A stretch of DNA of 64,000 nt, taken from Paraburkholderia oxyphila NBRC 105797. Its GTDB lineage: Bacteria; Pseudomonadota; Gammaproteobacteria; Burkholderiales; Burkholderiaceae. Position 1 is the first letter of the stretch. Each line of letters begins with the position of its first letter. The notes beneath the pieces were generated by a model. It was not told the origin of the DNA. It searched no databases and saw only the letters and a program-made list of their open reading frames with translations. Location of the stretch: positions 62,001 through 126,000 of the forward strand of contig NZ_BAYD01000012.1 in assembly GCF_000685075.1 (NCBI RefSeq), read 5' to 3'. Shown here in pieces: positions 52,657-61,424 of the stretch. Both the position numbers and the translations under genes were made by a program.

Positions 52657-53523
52657 TCACTCGTGAAGCTCGTGTCCGCTGTCGTGCGTGCACGGCAGCG
52701 CGCTCGCGACGCGTGAGCGGCGCTCATGCGGCACGCGAGCCGCCCCATGCGCCAGCTGCGATTGCTCGGCCAGGATGCCGAGCACGGCAAGCAGCGCGAG
52801 GCGGTTCTCCACGGCGATTTCGATGCCGAGCGTTTCTTCGATCCAGTGGCCGATGCCGGTGCGCGCGAAGTCGGCGGGCATCGCGCCTTTGCGCAACGTG
52901 ACGCCCAGCTTGCGCGCGCGATGATGATAGGAGGCAATGCCATAGCGCGCGGCGATCTGCGCGAGCCCGCCTTTCTCGGCGGAAAGCCAGCCGAGCGTGC
53001 CGGCGAGCAGCAGCCGTGCGGCTTCGTCGAGGCCGGCGATGAAGCGCACCGCGGACGCTCGCACGTTGTCTTCGTTGAGCCCATGCTGGAACAGCGCGGC
53101 GCCCACCGGATCGGGGTGCGTCGCGCTGTGCTCTTCGAGCTCCGCGAGCACATCACCCTCGTCGATCGAGACGTTGCGCCGATGGCTCGCGCTGCGCAGG
53201 CAGTCGATCAGGTAGCGGCGGAAATAGCTGCACACCGCGTGGCTATTCGAAGGGGCGCTATGCGCGGGAAAACTCATTAATTCGGCGGCCGGTGTTTCGA
53301 GGCGAAAGACTTTGGAGAAGAGGAACTGCGAGATGAGTTCTTCCTTGTCTTCGGCCAGCGCCTGCAGCTCGAACGGGTGATAGCCCGTGAGCGCGCGCCG
53401 CACGATGATATAGAGCGAAGCCATTTCGGCGCGGTTCAGCGCCGTGCGCCGCTGCCAGAGATCGGGCAGCGTGCATGGACTCTCCGGGCCTTCTACGAGC
53501 GCTGCGCTTTCGATGTTCGACAC
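52657..53523 (-). CDS. sigma-factor-like regulatory protein beside the T6SS
   Basis: A 288-residue protein with an architecture that resembles an ECF sigma factor. A region-2-like part (EDKEELISQFLFSKVFRLE, then SYFRRYLIDCLRSASHRR) is followed by a region-4-like HTH (GLAQIAARYGIASYHHRARKLG). A C-terminal extension of about 60 residues includes GHWIEETLGIEIAVENRLALL. The GTG at 53523 has AGGGGA upstream and is preferred to the ATG at 53538. It is the first gene of the leftward transcript with the phosphatase. The sigma assignment comes from pattern, not a firm family match; it could control the divergent T6SS promoter. Confidence 0.6.
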   Translation of the reverse strand: MSNIESAALVEGPESPCTLPDLWQRRTALNRAEMASLYIIVRRALTGYHPFELQALAEDKEELISQFLFSKVFRLETPAAELMSFPAHSAPSNSHAVCSYFRRYLIDCLRSASHRRNVSIDEGDVLAELEEHSATHPDPVGAALFQHGLNEDNVRASAVRFIAGLDEAARLLLAGTLGWLSAEKGGLAQIAARYGIASYHHRARKLGVTLRKGAMPADFARTGIGHWIEETLGIEIAVENRLALLAVLGILAEQSQLAHGAARVPHERRSRVASALPCTHDSGHELHE

Positions 53524-54309
53524 GTTTTCCCCTCGCATCGCGTTTGAGCTGGCTTCGCATGACGCTCGTGCGTCCTGGATGAATCGTGTGATTGGCCGCA
53601 CGGCTTTGACGTCGAGTCTATTAGGTGGTCGTGCGTCTGACAAGCTTGAAAAATGTGGCAATTATGTGTTTTAAAACATCTTACTTTGTTCAAATAAAAA
53701 TGGTAAAGGCGCATTCCAGGGTTTACGTGGCATTTATTGATAGACCGGACTCGAAGTGGTAAATAGGCATGTGAGTTAGCGAACATGATGCGCACGGATA
53801 AACGATCGTTCGGTCGGTAAGGTTAGCGAACTTTGGGCGCCATGGCCACGCGCATAGAAGTCTGAAGATTTACTTTCCTAGCCATGCGGCATGATGGTTA
53901 ACCCTTGGAAAACAAGGGCTAAACGGCTTGAGTGGGAGCGATTCCATCGCGGGGCGGCGCACGCGGATTGCGCGCTCAGCGAGGCGGAGCAAGGCTGAGC
54001 GGCCAGGTGCGCCGCCTGCATGCATAACGGAACAAATACTTAATCGTCGGTAAATTAAATGCGTGGCGAATTTCCGGAAATTCGGGTACGGTGCTTGCAC
54101 CGCAGGTGCGCTTTTCTTTTGTACTTGTCGTGCTATTCTGATAGCGACTCGTTAAGCTGCACGACCGCCCTTGCTTACGAATTTGTCTCGGTTGGATCAA
54201 GCAATATCAGAAACAGGCTCAGTTCGGCGCCACAAAACTGCTATCCGCCTTAATGCGCTTGCCTGGGCGACACCCAGAACATAACCCGTTCCACACGGAC
54301 CACTGGACC
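53524..54309. promoter_or_regulatory. 786-nt divergent T6SS control region
   Basis: Low-GC for this genome, with no credible gene. A perfect 12-bp palindrome TGTTTTAAAACA lies at 53667-53678, 144 nt before the sigma-like gene. Further AT-rich blocks occur at 53690-53720 and 54030-54060. It should hold promoters for both the sigma-like/phosphatase pair and tssA. I did not find a convincing sigma-54 element. Confidence 0.55.
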
Positions 54310-55362
54310 ATGGCCATGCTAGATGCCGGGGCGCTGCTCGCGGAAGTGTCGTCGGCGCTGCCTTGCGGGGAAGATGTCGAGTACGACCCGGCGTTTCTCG
54401 AGCTCGAGCGCGTCGTGCATGGCAAACCCGACGTGCAGTACGGCAATACCGTGGTGGAGGCGGTGCCCCCCGACTGGAAGGAGGCGCAGGCGCTCGCGCT
54501 TGCTCTATTGGAGAAGAGCCGCGATCTGCGTGTGACAGCGTATCTTTCGCGTGCGCTGCTCAATCGGGCGGGCTTCGGCGGCTTTGCCGAGGGGCTCGAC
54601 CTGATCGCCTGCATGCTCGAACAGCGCTGGGCGCATCTGTATCCGCAGCTCGATCCCGACGACGACAACGATCCCACCGCGCGCGTGAACGCGCTCGCGA
54701 GCCTCGTTGATGCCGCCACCACCCTGGCCGAGGTGCGCGAAGCGCCGCTCGCGATCTCGCGGGCTCACGGCCAGGTCACCTTGCGCGACGTCGAATACGC
54801 GAGCGGCGAGATTGCCGTGCCCGCGGGCGTGAGCGCGCCCTCGCTGAGCTCGATCGACCTCGCGGTGGGCGACGCGGGCGAGAGCGCACGCGAGTCGCTC
54901 GACGCCTTGCGGCGGGCCGTCGAGGCCGCAATGCGCATCGAGACGGTGCTCATGACCCACGTTGGCGCTTCGCGTGCGATCGATCTCGATCCGCTCACGC
55001 GGCTCTTGCGTCACGCGGCGGCATTCCTTGGCGAGCGCGTGGCCGATGAGGCGGCGCAATCCGCGCCTGCGGCCGAAGTCGCTGGAGACGTTGAAGGCGC
55101 CGCGCAAGAGGCAGTCGCGGTGGCAAGCGCCGCCGCGCCGGCCCGGCCGCCGGGCGAGATCACGACCCGCGAGGACGTGCAGCGCGCCATCGACCGGATC
55201 TGCAAGTACTACGAAACGTATGAGCCGGGGAGCCCGGTGCCGATGCTGCTCAAGCGGGCACGGCGGCTCGTCGACAAGAGCTTCATGGAGATCCTCGAGG
55301 ATCTCGCCCCCGATGGGGTTGCGCAGGCACGCCACATCGGCGGCGTCCAGAACGAGGAGTGA
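54310..55362 (+). CDS. tssA: T6SS protein TssA (ImpA family)
   Basis: A 350-residue baseplate/tail-cap assembly protein. The ImpA N-terminal domain is visible (CGEDVEYDPAFLELERVVHGKPDV, residues about 20-45; AYLSRALLNRAGFGGFAEGLDLI). A central alanine-rich linker and a C-terminal region with REDVQRAIDRICKYYETYEPGSPVPMLLKRA follow; the latter is the conserved short-TssA ending. Start choice is uncertain (54253, 54310 or 54316) because none has a strong ribosome site; 54310 fits the family start best. First gene of the rightward T6SS operon. Confidence 0.9.
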   Translation: MAMLDAGALLAEVSSALPCGEDVEYDPAFLELERVVHGKPDVQYGNTVVEAVPPDWKEAQALALALLEKSRDLRVTAYLSRALLNRAGFGGFAEGLDLIACMLEQRWAHLYPQLDPDDDNDPTARVNALASLVDAATTLAEVREAPLAISRAHGQVTLRDVEYASGEIAVPAGVSAPSLSSIDLAVGDAGESARESLDALRRAVEAAMRIETVLMTHVGASRAIDLDPLTRLLRHAAAFLGERVADEAAQSAPAAEVAGDVEGAAQEAVAVASAAAPARPPGEITTREDVQRAIDRICKYYETYEPGSPVPMLLKRARRLVDKSFMEILEDLAPDGVAQARHIGGVQNEE

Positions 55363-55428
55363 TTCAGCAACGCCGCCACACGTCGCGCCCAGGTGCGCGC
55401 CGCCGCGGCATCGACGAGGGGAAAGGCC

Positions 55429-55929
55429 GTGGCTAAAGAGAGCAGCCAGAAGTTCATCGCGCGCAACCGGGCGCCGCGCGTGCAGATCGAATATGACGTA
55501 GAGGTGTACGGCTCGGAGAAGAAGATCAACCTGCCGTTCGTGATGGGCGTCATGGCCGATCTGTCCGGTCAGCCCGCCGAGCCGCTCGCGCCGGTCGCCG
55601 ACCGCAAGTTCCTCGAGATCGACGTCGACAACTTCGACGAGCGCCTGAAGTCGATGAAGCCGCGCGTGGCCGTGCAGGTGCCCAACGTGCTCACGGGCGA
55701 GGGCAATCTCGCGGTGGAGATGACCTTCGAGAGCATGGACGACTTTTCGCCGGCCGCCGTCGCGCGCAAGGTGGATTCGCTCGCGAAGCTGCTGGAGGCG
55801 CGCGGTCAACTGCAGAATCTCTTGACCTATATGGACGGCAAGACGGGCGCCGAAGATCTGATCCAGAAGCTCTTGAGCGATCCGGCACTGCTGCAGGCAC
55901 TGGCCTCCGCGCCAAAGCCACAGGAATGA
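55429..55929 (+). CDS. tssB: T6SS sheath small subunit TssB
   Basis: A 166-residue contractile-sheath subunit (VipA/ImpB). The family sequence VQIEYDVEVYGSEKKINLPFV begins near residue 18, followed by MGVMADLSGQ and FLEIDVDNFDERLKSMKPRV. GTG at 55429 with GGGGAAAGG upstream gives the standard family length; the upstream extension is rejected. Pairs with TssC to build the sheath around Hcp tubes. Confidence 0.95.
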   Translation: MAKESSQKFIARNRAPRVQIEYDVEVYGSEKKINLPFVMGVMADLSGQPAEPLAPVADRKFLEIDVDNFDERLKSMKPRVAVQVPNVLTGEGNLAVEMTFESMDDFSPAAVARKVDSLAKLLEARGQLQNLLTYMDGKTGAEDLIQKLLSDPALLQALASAPKPQE

Positions 55930-55977
55930 GCGTTGTGTTCGTCTATTCGTTAATCGTTTATCGAGGGGGAGTCTGAC

Positions 55978-57477
55978 ATGGCCGAACCCAGCAGTCAGCA
56001 GCAGGAAGCCCAGCAGGGCGGCGCGACACTGGAAGCAAGCGAGTTCGCGAGCCTGCTGGAAAAGGAATTCAAGCCGCGCAGCGACAAGGCGAAGGAGGCC
56101 GTCGAGACGGCTGTGCGCACGCTGGCCGAGCAGGCCTTGCGCGACACCACTGTGGTGTCGGGCGACGTGCTCGCGACCATCGAGTCGCTGATCGCGCAGA
56201 TCGACCAGAAGCTCACCGACCAGGTGAACCAGATCATCCATTCCGAGGCGTTTCAGAAGGTGGAGAGCGCGTGGCGCGGGCTGCACTATCTGGTGAACAA
56301 CACCGAGACCGACGAGACGCTCAAGATCCGCGTGATGAACATCTCGAAGAACGAGCTGAACAAAACGCTCAAGAAATACAAGGGCACGGCGTGGGATCAG
56401 AGCCCGATCTTCAAGCGGCTCTATGAAGAGGAGTACGGCCAGTTCGGCGGCGAACCCTATGGTGCGCTGGTGGCCGACTATTACTTCGACAACAGCGGCC
56501 CGGACGTGGACCTGCTCACGCAGATCGCCAAGGTGGCAGCCGCCGCGCACGCCCCCTTCATTGCGGGCGCGGACCCGTCGGTCATGCTGATGGATTCGTG
56601 GCAGGAGCTCGCCAATCCGCGCGATCTCACGAAGATCTTCCAGACGCCCGAACATGCCGCCTGGCGCTCGCTGCGCGAATCGGAAGACTCGCGCTACATC
56701 GGTCTGGCCATGCCGCGCTTCCTCGCGCGCGCGCCGTACGGCGCAAAGACCAACCCGGTGGACGAGTTCGCCTTCGAGGAGGACACCGCGGGCGCGGACA
56801 GCAAGAAATATGCATGGGCCAACGCGGCCTACGCCATGGCGACCAACATCAACCGCTCGTTCAAGCAATACGGCTGGTGCTCGCGCATTCGCGGCATCGA
56901 GTCGGGCGGCGCGGTCGAGAACCTGCCGGTGCATTCGTTCCCCACCGATGACGGCGGCGTGGACATGAAGTGCCCGACCGAGATCGCCATCAGCGACCGG
57001 CGCGAGGCGGAGCTGGCGAAGAACGGCTTCATGCCGCTCGTGCACAAGAAGAACTCCGACTTCGCGGCGTTCATCGGCGCGCAGTCGCTGCACAAGCCCG
57101 CCGAATACGAAGATCCCGACGCCACCGCGAACGCGAATCTCGCGGCGCGCCTGCCGTATCTGTTCGCGTGCAGCCGCTTTGCGCACTACCTCAAGTGCAT
57201 CGTGCGCGACAAGATCGGCAGCTTCAAGGAAAAGGATGACATGCAGCGCTGGCTGCAGAACTGGATTCTGCAATACGTGGACGGCGACCCCGCGCATTCG
57301 AGCGAGGAAACGAAGTCGCGCCGCCCGCTTGCTGCAGCCGAAGTCGTGATCGAGGAAGTCGAGGGCAATCCAGGCTATTACACGTCCAAGTTCTTCCTGC
57401 GTCCGCATTACCAGCTCGAGGGCCTTACGGTGTCGTTGCGGCTGGTGTCCAAGTTGCCGTCCGCCAAGGCGGCATAA
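55978..57477 (+). CDS. tssC: T6SS sheath large subunit TssC
   Basis: A 499-residue sheath protein (VipB/ImpC). Hallmarks are LEKEFKPRSDKAKEAVETAV, ESAWRGLHYLVNNTETDETLKIRV, FGGEPYGALVADY and FLRPHYQLEGLTVSLRLVS at the C-terminus. GAGGGGGAG precedes the ATG. It follows tssB by 48 nt. ClpV recycles contracted TssBC sheaths. Confidence 0.96.
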   Translation: MAEPSSQQQEAQQGGATLEASEFASLLEKEFKPRSDKAKEAVETAVRTLAEQALRDTTVVSGDVLATIESLIAQIDQKLTDQVNQIIHSEAFQKVESAWRGLHYLVNNTETDETLKIRVMNISKNELNKTLKKYKGTAWDQSPIFKRLYEEEYGQFGGEPYGALVADYYFDNSGPDVDLLTQIAKVAAAAHAPFIAGADPSVMLMDSWQELANPRDLTKIFQTPEHAAWRSLRESEDSRYIGLAMPRFLARAPYGAKTNPVDEFAFEEDTAGADSKKYAWANAAYAMATNINRSFKQYGWCSRIRGIESGGAVENLPVHSFPTDDGGVDMKCPTEIAISDRREAELAKNGFMPLVHKKNSDFAAFIGAQSLHKPAEYEDPDATANANLAARLPYLFACSRFAHYLKCIVRDKIGSFKEKDDMQRWLQNWILQYVDGDPAHSSEETKSRRPLAAAEVVIEEVEGNPGYYTSKFFLRPHYQLEGLTVSLRLVSKLPSAKAA

Positions 57478-57555
57478 CCTGAGTGAATGCAAAACCCGCG
57501 CGTACCGGCGCAAATCAACGCGAACTGACGCGAACCCTCAAAGTGGAGAACAGAC

Positions 57556-58044
57556 ATGGCCGTTGATATTTTCATCAAGATCGGCGACGTGAAGGGCGAG
57601 TCGCAGGACAAGTCGCACAAGGAAGAAATCGATGTGCTGGCATGGAGCTGGGGCATGTCGCAAAGCGGCACGATGCACATGGGCACGGGCGGCGGCGCGG
57701 GCAAGGTGAACGTGCAGGATCTGTCCTTCACCAAGTATGTCGACAAATCCACGCCGGTGCTGATGGGTGCGTGCGCGAAGGGCAGCCACTATGACACCGC
57801 GATACTCACGGTGCGCAAGGCGGGCGGCGACAATCCGCTCGAGTACTTCAAGATCACGTTCTCGGGCGTGCTGATTTCGTCGATCAGCGAAGGCGGCTCG
57901 GGCGGCGAGGATCGCTTCACGGAGAACATCACGATCAACTTCGAGAAGTACCACGTGGAATACCAGCCGCAGAGCGCCAAGGGCGAGAAGGAAGGCGGCG
58001 TGGTCGAGACCAAGTGGGACATTGCGAAGAACGTTGCGGAGTAA
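57556..58044 (+). CDS. hcp: T6SS tube protein Hcp
   Basis: A 162-residue haemolysin-coregulated protein that forms the inner hexameric tube and is secreted. It begins MAVDIFIKIGDVKGESQD, has the WSWGMSQSGTMHMG segment and DLSFTKYVDKSTPVLM, and ends with FEKYHVEYQPQ...KGEKEGGVVETKWDIAKN. GTGGAGAAC lies upstream of the ATG. Follows tssC by 78 nt; normally the most abundant product of the operon. Confidence 0.95.
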   Translation: MAVDIFIKIGDVKGESQDKSHKEEIDVLAWSWGMSQSGTMHMGTGGGAGKVNVQDLSFTKYVDKSTPVLMGACAKGSHYDTAILTVRKAGGDNPLEYFKITFSGVLISSISEGGSGGEDRFTENITINFEKYHVEYQPQSAKGEKEGGVVETKWDIAKNVAE

Positions 58045-58162
58045 GCAGTCGAGTACGGCGGCGCGCGCGAAAGGGGATTCGCGCCGCCGCCGGGCATGTC
58101 CGATCCGATCGACGCCCGATCGACGCCCGTAGTCCTTGCTGGCTTGACGGAGCAAATCGACA

Positions 58163-59014
58163 ATGACAGCAGAAGAGAGCTTGCGCGCCGGCGACCTCGA
58201 CGCGTGCCTGAAGCAATTGCAGAACCAGGTGCGTGCAGACCCGGCCAACGCGTCGTACCGCGTGTTCCTGTTTCAGCTACTTGCCGTGCAGGGCGCGTGG
58301 GAGCGCGCGCTCACACAGCTCAACGTGGTGGGCGATCTCGACGCCGCCGCGCTGCCGATGGTGCAGCTCTATCGCGACGCGCTCCAATGCGAGGCGCTGC
58401 GCGAAGACGTCTTCACGGGGCGGCGCGCGCCGCTCATTTTCGGCGAGCCGACTGCCTGGCTCGCACTCCTGATCGAAGCGCTGCGCCTCGACGGCGCGGG
58501 CGACTTCAAGGCAGCGGCCGCATGCCGCGCCAATGCGCTGGAGAGCGCGCTGCCCACGGCGGGCACGCTCAACGGCGAGCCCTTTGCGTGGATCGCCGAT
58601 ACCGACTCGCGCCTCGGTCCCACGCTCGAAGTGATCCTCAACGGCCGCTATTACTGGGTGCCGTTCGAGCGCATCCACCGCATCGAGCTCGAGGCGCCGG
58701 ACGACCTGCGCGACCGTGTGTGGATGCCGGCGGTCTTTACGTGGGCCAACGAGGGCCAGGCGGCGGGGCTCATTCCCGTGCGCTATCCGGGCACGCTGGC
58801 CGCCAACGCGGCGAGCGGCCAGACCGACAACGCGCTGGCGCTCGCGCGCGCGACCGAGTGGGAAGAGGCCGGCGGCGGCGAATTCGACGAGGCGCACCCG
58901 GTCGGGCAGCGCATGTTCACGACCGACGAAAACGACTACGCGCTCTTCGACGTGCGCACGCTCGTGCTCGATGCCGAGGCGCCCGCGGGCGGCGGTGCGC
59001 AAGACCATGGCTGA
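58163..59014 (+). CDS. tagJ: T6SS accessory protein TagJ (ImpE family)
   Basis: A 283-residue ImpE/TagJ protein. The N-terminal TPR-like half (LRAGDLDACLKQLQNQVRADPANASYRVFLFQLL) precedes the ImpE domain with GPTLEVILNGRYYWVPFERIHRIELEAP, DRVWMPAVFTWANEGQ and GLIPVRYPGT. TagJ binds TssB and ClpV in Pseudomonas HSI-I. Its end overlaps tssE by 8 nt, so translation is coupled. Confidence 0.9.
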   Translation: MTAEESLRAGDLDACLKQLQNQVRADPANASYRVFLFQLLAVQGAWERALTQLNVVGDLDAAALPMVQLYRDALQCEALREDVFTGRRAPLIFGEPTAWLALLIEALRLDGAGDFKAAAACRANALESALPTAGTLNGEPFAWIADTDSRLGPTLEVILNGRYYWVPFERIHRIELEAPDDLRDRVWMPAVFTWANEGQAAGLIPVRYPGTLAANAASGQTDNALALARATEWEEAGGGEFDEAHPVGQRMFTTDENDYALFDVRTLVLDAEAPAGGGAQDHG

Positions 59015-59519
59015 GCCGACGGGCCGCGACCGCCTGCAGCCCGCGTTGCTCGACCGGCTGACCGATCTCGAGCCCGGCACCAAGGTCGAGAGCCGCGAGC
59101 GCCGCGTGCTCTCGATGCGGGCGCTGCGCCAGGGCGTGCAGCGCGATCTCGCGTGGCTGCTCAACGCCAGCGGGCTGGGCTCCGTTCAGGACCTGTCCGC
59201 GTGGCCGCTCGTCGAGCGCTCGGTGGTCAACTTCGGCTTCCCCGACATTGCGGGCAAGACCGCGTCGAGCATGAACCTCGCGCGCCTCGAGCGGCAGATA
59301 CGCGACGTGATCGTGGCGTTCGAGCCGCGCATCCTGCGCGATACGGTGAAGGTGACGGCGGTGTTGCAGGAGGAAACGACGGGCCATCACAACACGGTCG
59401 TGTTCGCGATCGAAGGGGACTTGTGGGCGCAGCCGTATCCGGAGCGGCTCTACTTTCGCACCGAGCTCGACCTCGAAGGCGGCGAAGTGCGCGTGATCGA
59501 CCAGGGCGCGGCGCGCTGA
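59007..59519 (+). CDS. tssE: T6SS baseplate protein TssE
   Basis: A 170-residue gp25-like baseplate wedge protein. The conserved sequence is SVVNFGFPDIAGKTASS ... LERQIRDVIVAFEPRILRDTVKV, and the segment DLAWLLNA comes from the domain start. The ATG at 59007 gives the family length; the open frame upstream is the antifolded copy of tagJ. It is followed by tssF after 27 nt. Confidence 0.92.
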   Translation: MAEPTGRDRLQPALLDRLTDLEPGTKVESRERRVLSMRALRQGVQRDLAWLLNASGLGSVQDLSAWPLVERSVVNFGFPDIAGKTASSMNLARLERQIRDVIVAFEPRILRDTVKVTAVLQEETTGHHNTVVFAIEGDLWAQPYPERLYFRTELDLEGGEVRVIDQGAAR

Positions 59520-59546
59520 AGACGAGCCAGAGACAAAGAAGCGACG

Positions 59547-61424
59547 ATGAATCCCGACCTGATCCGCTATTACAACCAGGAGCTCGCGCATCTGCGCGAG
59601 ATGGGCAGCGAATTCGCGCGCGAGTTTCCGAAGGTGGCGGGGCGCCTTGGCCTCGAAGGGCTCGATTGCGCCGACCCCTATGTCGAGCGCCTGCTCGAAG
59701 GCTTCAGCTTTCTCGCGGCGCGCGTGCAGTTGAAGATCGACGCCGAGTTTCCGCGCTTCACGCAGCATCTCGCGGAACTCGTCTATCCGCATTACCTCGC
59801 GCCCACGCCCTCGATGGCGGTCGTGCACATGCAGCCCGATCTCGCGCATCCGGCGCTCGCGGCCGGCGTGAGCGTGCCGCGCGGCAGCGCGCTGCACGCG
59901 GTGCTCGACAAGAACGGCTCGACGCGCTGCGAATACCGCACGGCGCATGCGCTCACGCTCTGGCCCGTGGAGATCGCGGAGGCCCGGTTCTTCACGCATA
60001 CCGGCGCGCTGGGCGGCGCGGACATGGCGCTGCCGCCTGGGGTGAAGGCCGGCGTGCGTCTGCGCCTGCGCACGACGGGCGGCGTGAAGTTCAGCCAGCT
60101 CGCGCTCGATACGCTTACGCTTTATTTGCGCGGCGCGGACTCGCTGCCGGCGCGGCTTTACGAACGCCTGCTCGCCTCGTGCGTGGGCGTGGCGGTGCTG
60201 CCGGTCGCGCGGCCCGCGCCGTGGCACCGGCTGTTGCCGAAGAGCGCCGTCAAGCCTGTCGGCTTCGACGACGACGAAGCGCTCCTGCCGGTGAGCCGCC
60301 AGTCGTTTCAGGGCTTTCGCCTGTTGCAGGAATATTTCGCGTTCCCGCAGCGCTTTCTCTTCGTCGCCATCGACGGCTTGCAGGGCGCGCTGCGCGCCTG
60401 CGCCGAAAACGAGGTGGAAGTGATCGTGCTGCTCGACCGCGCGGACCCGCTGCTCGAGCAGACGCTCGACGCCAGCCACTTCGCGCTCCATTGCACGCCC
60501 GCGATCAACCTGTTCGCGCGCCGCGCCGACCGCATCGCCTTCGACCCCGCGCAATTCGAGTATCAGGTGATTGCGGACCGCACGCGGCCGCTCGACTTCG
60601 AGATCTACCGCATCGAGGAAGTGACGGGCTATGGCGCGGGCTCGAACGAGGAGCAGCGCTTCGAGCCGTTCTATCACGCGCGCGATCTTTCCGCGGGCGA
60701 GCAGGCGAGCGCGTACTACCAGGTGCGCCGCGAGCGGCGGCTGCAGTCCTCGCGCGCGCGCGAGCGCGGCCAGCGCACGAGCTACCTCGGCAGCGAAACC
60801 TTCATTGCCCTCGTGGACGCGGCCAACGCGCCGTATCGCGCGGACTTGCGGCAGCTCGGCCTCAAGGTGCTCTGCACCAACCGCGACTTGCCGCTCACGC
60901 TTTCCACGGGCACCGGCGCGTCGGATTTCACGCTGGGCGTGGAAGCGCCCGTTGAGAGCGTGCGCTGCGTGAGCGGGCCGAGCCGGCCCTTGCCGTCGTT
61001 CGCGCACGGCGCGGTGGCATGGCGGCTCCTGAGCCATCTTTCGTTGAACTACAGTTCGCTGATCGACTCGGACGCAGCCACGGGCGCGCGGGCGTTGCGC
61101 GATTTGCTGAGCCTCTATTGCCCGGTGGACGATCCCGCGGCGCAGCGCCAGATCGAGGGCGTGCGCTCGGTCGAGGCCAAGCCCGTCACGCGGCGGCTGC
61201 CCGTGCCGGGGCCGATCGTGTTCGGGCGCGGCCAGCAGGTGAGCGTGACGTTCGACGAGACGGCCTTCGAAGGCTCCGGTGCGTTCGTGCTGGGCGCCGT
61301 GCTGGCGCGCTATTTTTCACTGTACGTCTCGTTGAATTCGTTCACCGAGACCGTGGTGCGCACGACGGCGCGCGGCGATATCATGCGCTGGCCAGCGAGG
61401 GCGGGACAATGCTGGACCATCTGA
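59547..61424 (+). CDS. tssF: T6SS baseplate protein TssF
   Basis: A 625-residue VasA/ImpG protein of the baseplate. Opening LIRYYNQELAHLREMGSEFAREFPKVAGRL and DPYVERLLEGFSFLAARVQLKIDAEFPRFT are diagnostic. The C-terminal FARGQ...FGRGQQVSVTFDETAFEGSGAFVLGAVLARYFSLY block is also conserved. It forms a wedge with TssG, whose gene overlaps the last 16 nt. Confidence 0.95.
   Translation: MNPDLIRYYNQELAHLREMGSEFAREFPKVAGRLGLEGLDCADPYVERLLEGFSFLAARVQLKIDAEFPRFTQHLAELVYPHYLAPTPSMAVVHMQPDLAHPALAAGVSVPRGSALHAVLDKNGSTRCEYRTAHALTLWPVEIAEARFFTHTGALGGADMALPPGVKAGVRLRLRTTGGVKFSQLALDTLTLYLRGADSLPARLYERLLASCVGVAVLPVARPAPWHRLLPKSAVKPVGFDDDEALLPVSRQSFQGFRLLQEYFAFPQRFLFVAIDGLQGALRACAENEVEVIVLLDRADPLLEQTLDASHFALHCTPAINLFARRADRIAFDPAQFEYQVIADRTRPLDFEIYRIEEVTGYGAGSNEEQRFEPFYHARDLSAGEQASAYYQVRRERRLQSSRARERGQRTSYLGSETFIALVDAANAPYRADLRQLGLKVLCTNRDLPLTLSTGTGASDFTLGVEAPVESVRCVSGPSRPLPSFAHGAVAWRLLSHLSLNYSSLIDSDAATGARALRDLLSLYCPVDDPAAQRQIEGVRSVEAKPVTRRLPVPGPIVFGRGQQVSVTFDETAFEGSGAFVLGAVLARYFSLYVSLNSFTETVVRTTARGDIMRWPARAGQCWTI

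Noticed and set aside
53524..54309. Sigma-54 promoter for the T6SS operon
   Set aside because: I looked for TGGCAC-N5-TTGC and found only partial matches, such as GTGGCA at 53655, without the GC half at the right distance.
54505..57513. A 1,002-codon minus-strand frame opposite tssA-tssC
   Set aside because: Antisense shadow with no recognisable domain, covering three well-identified T6SS genes.
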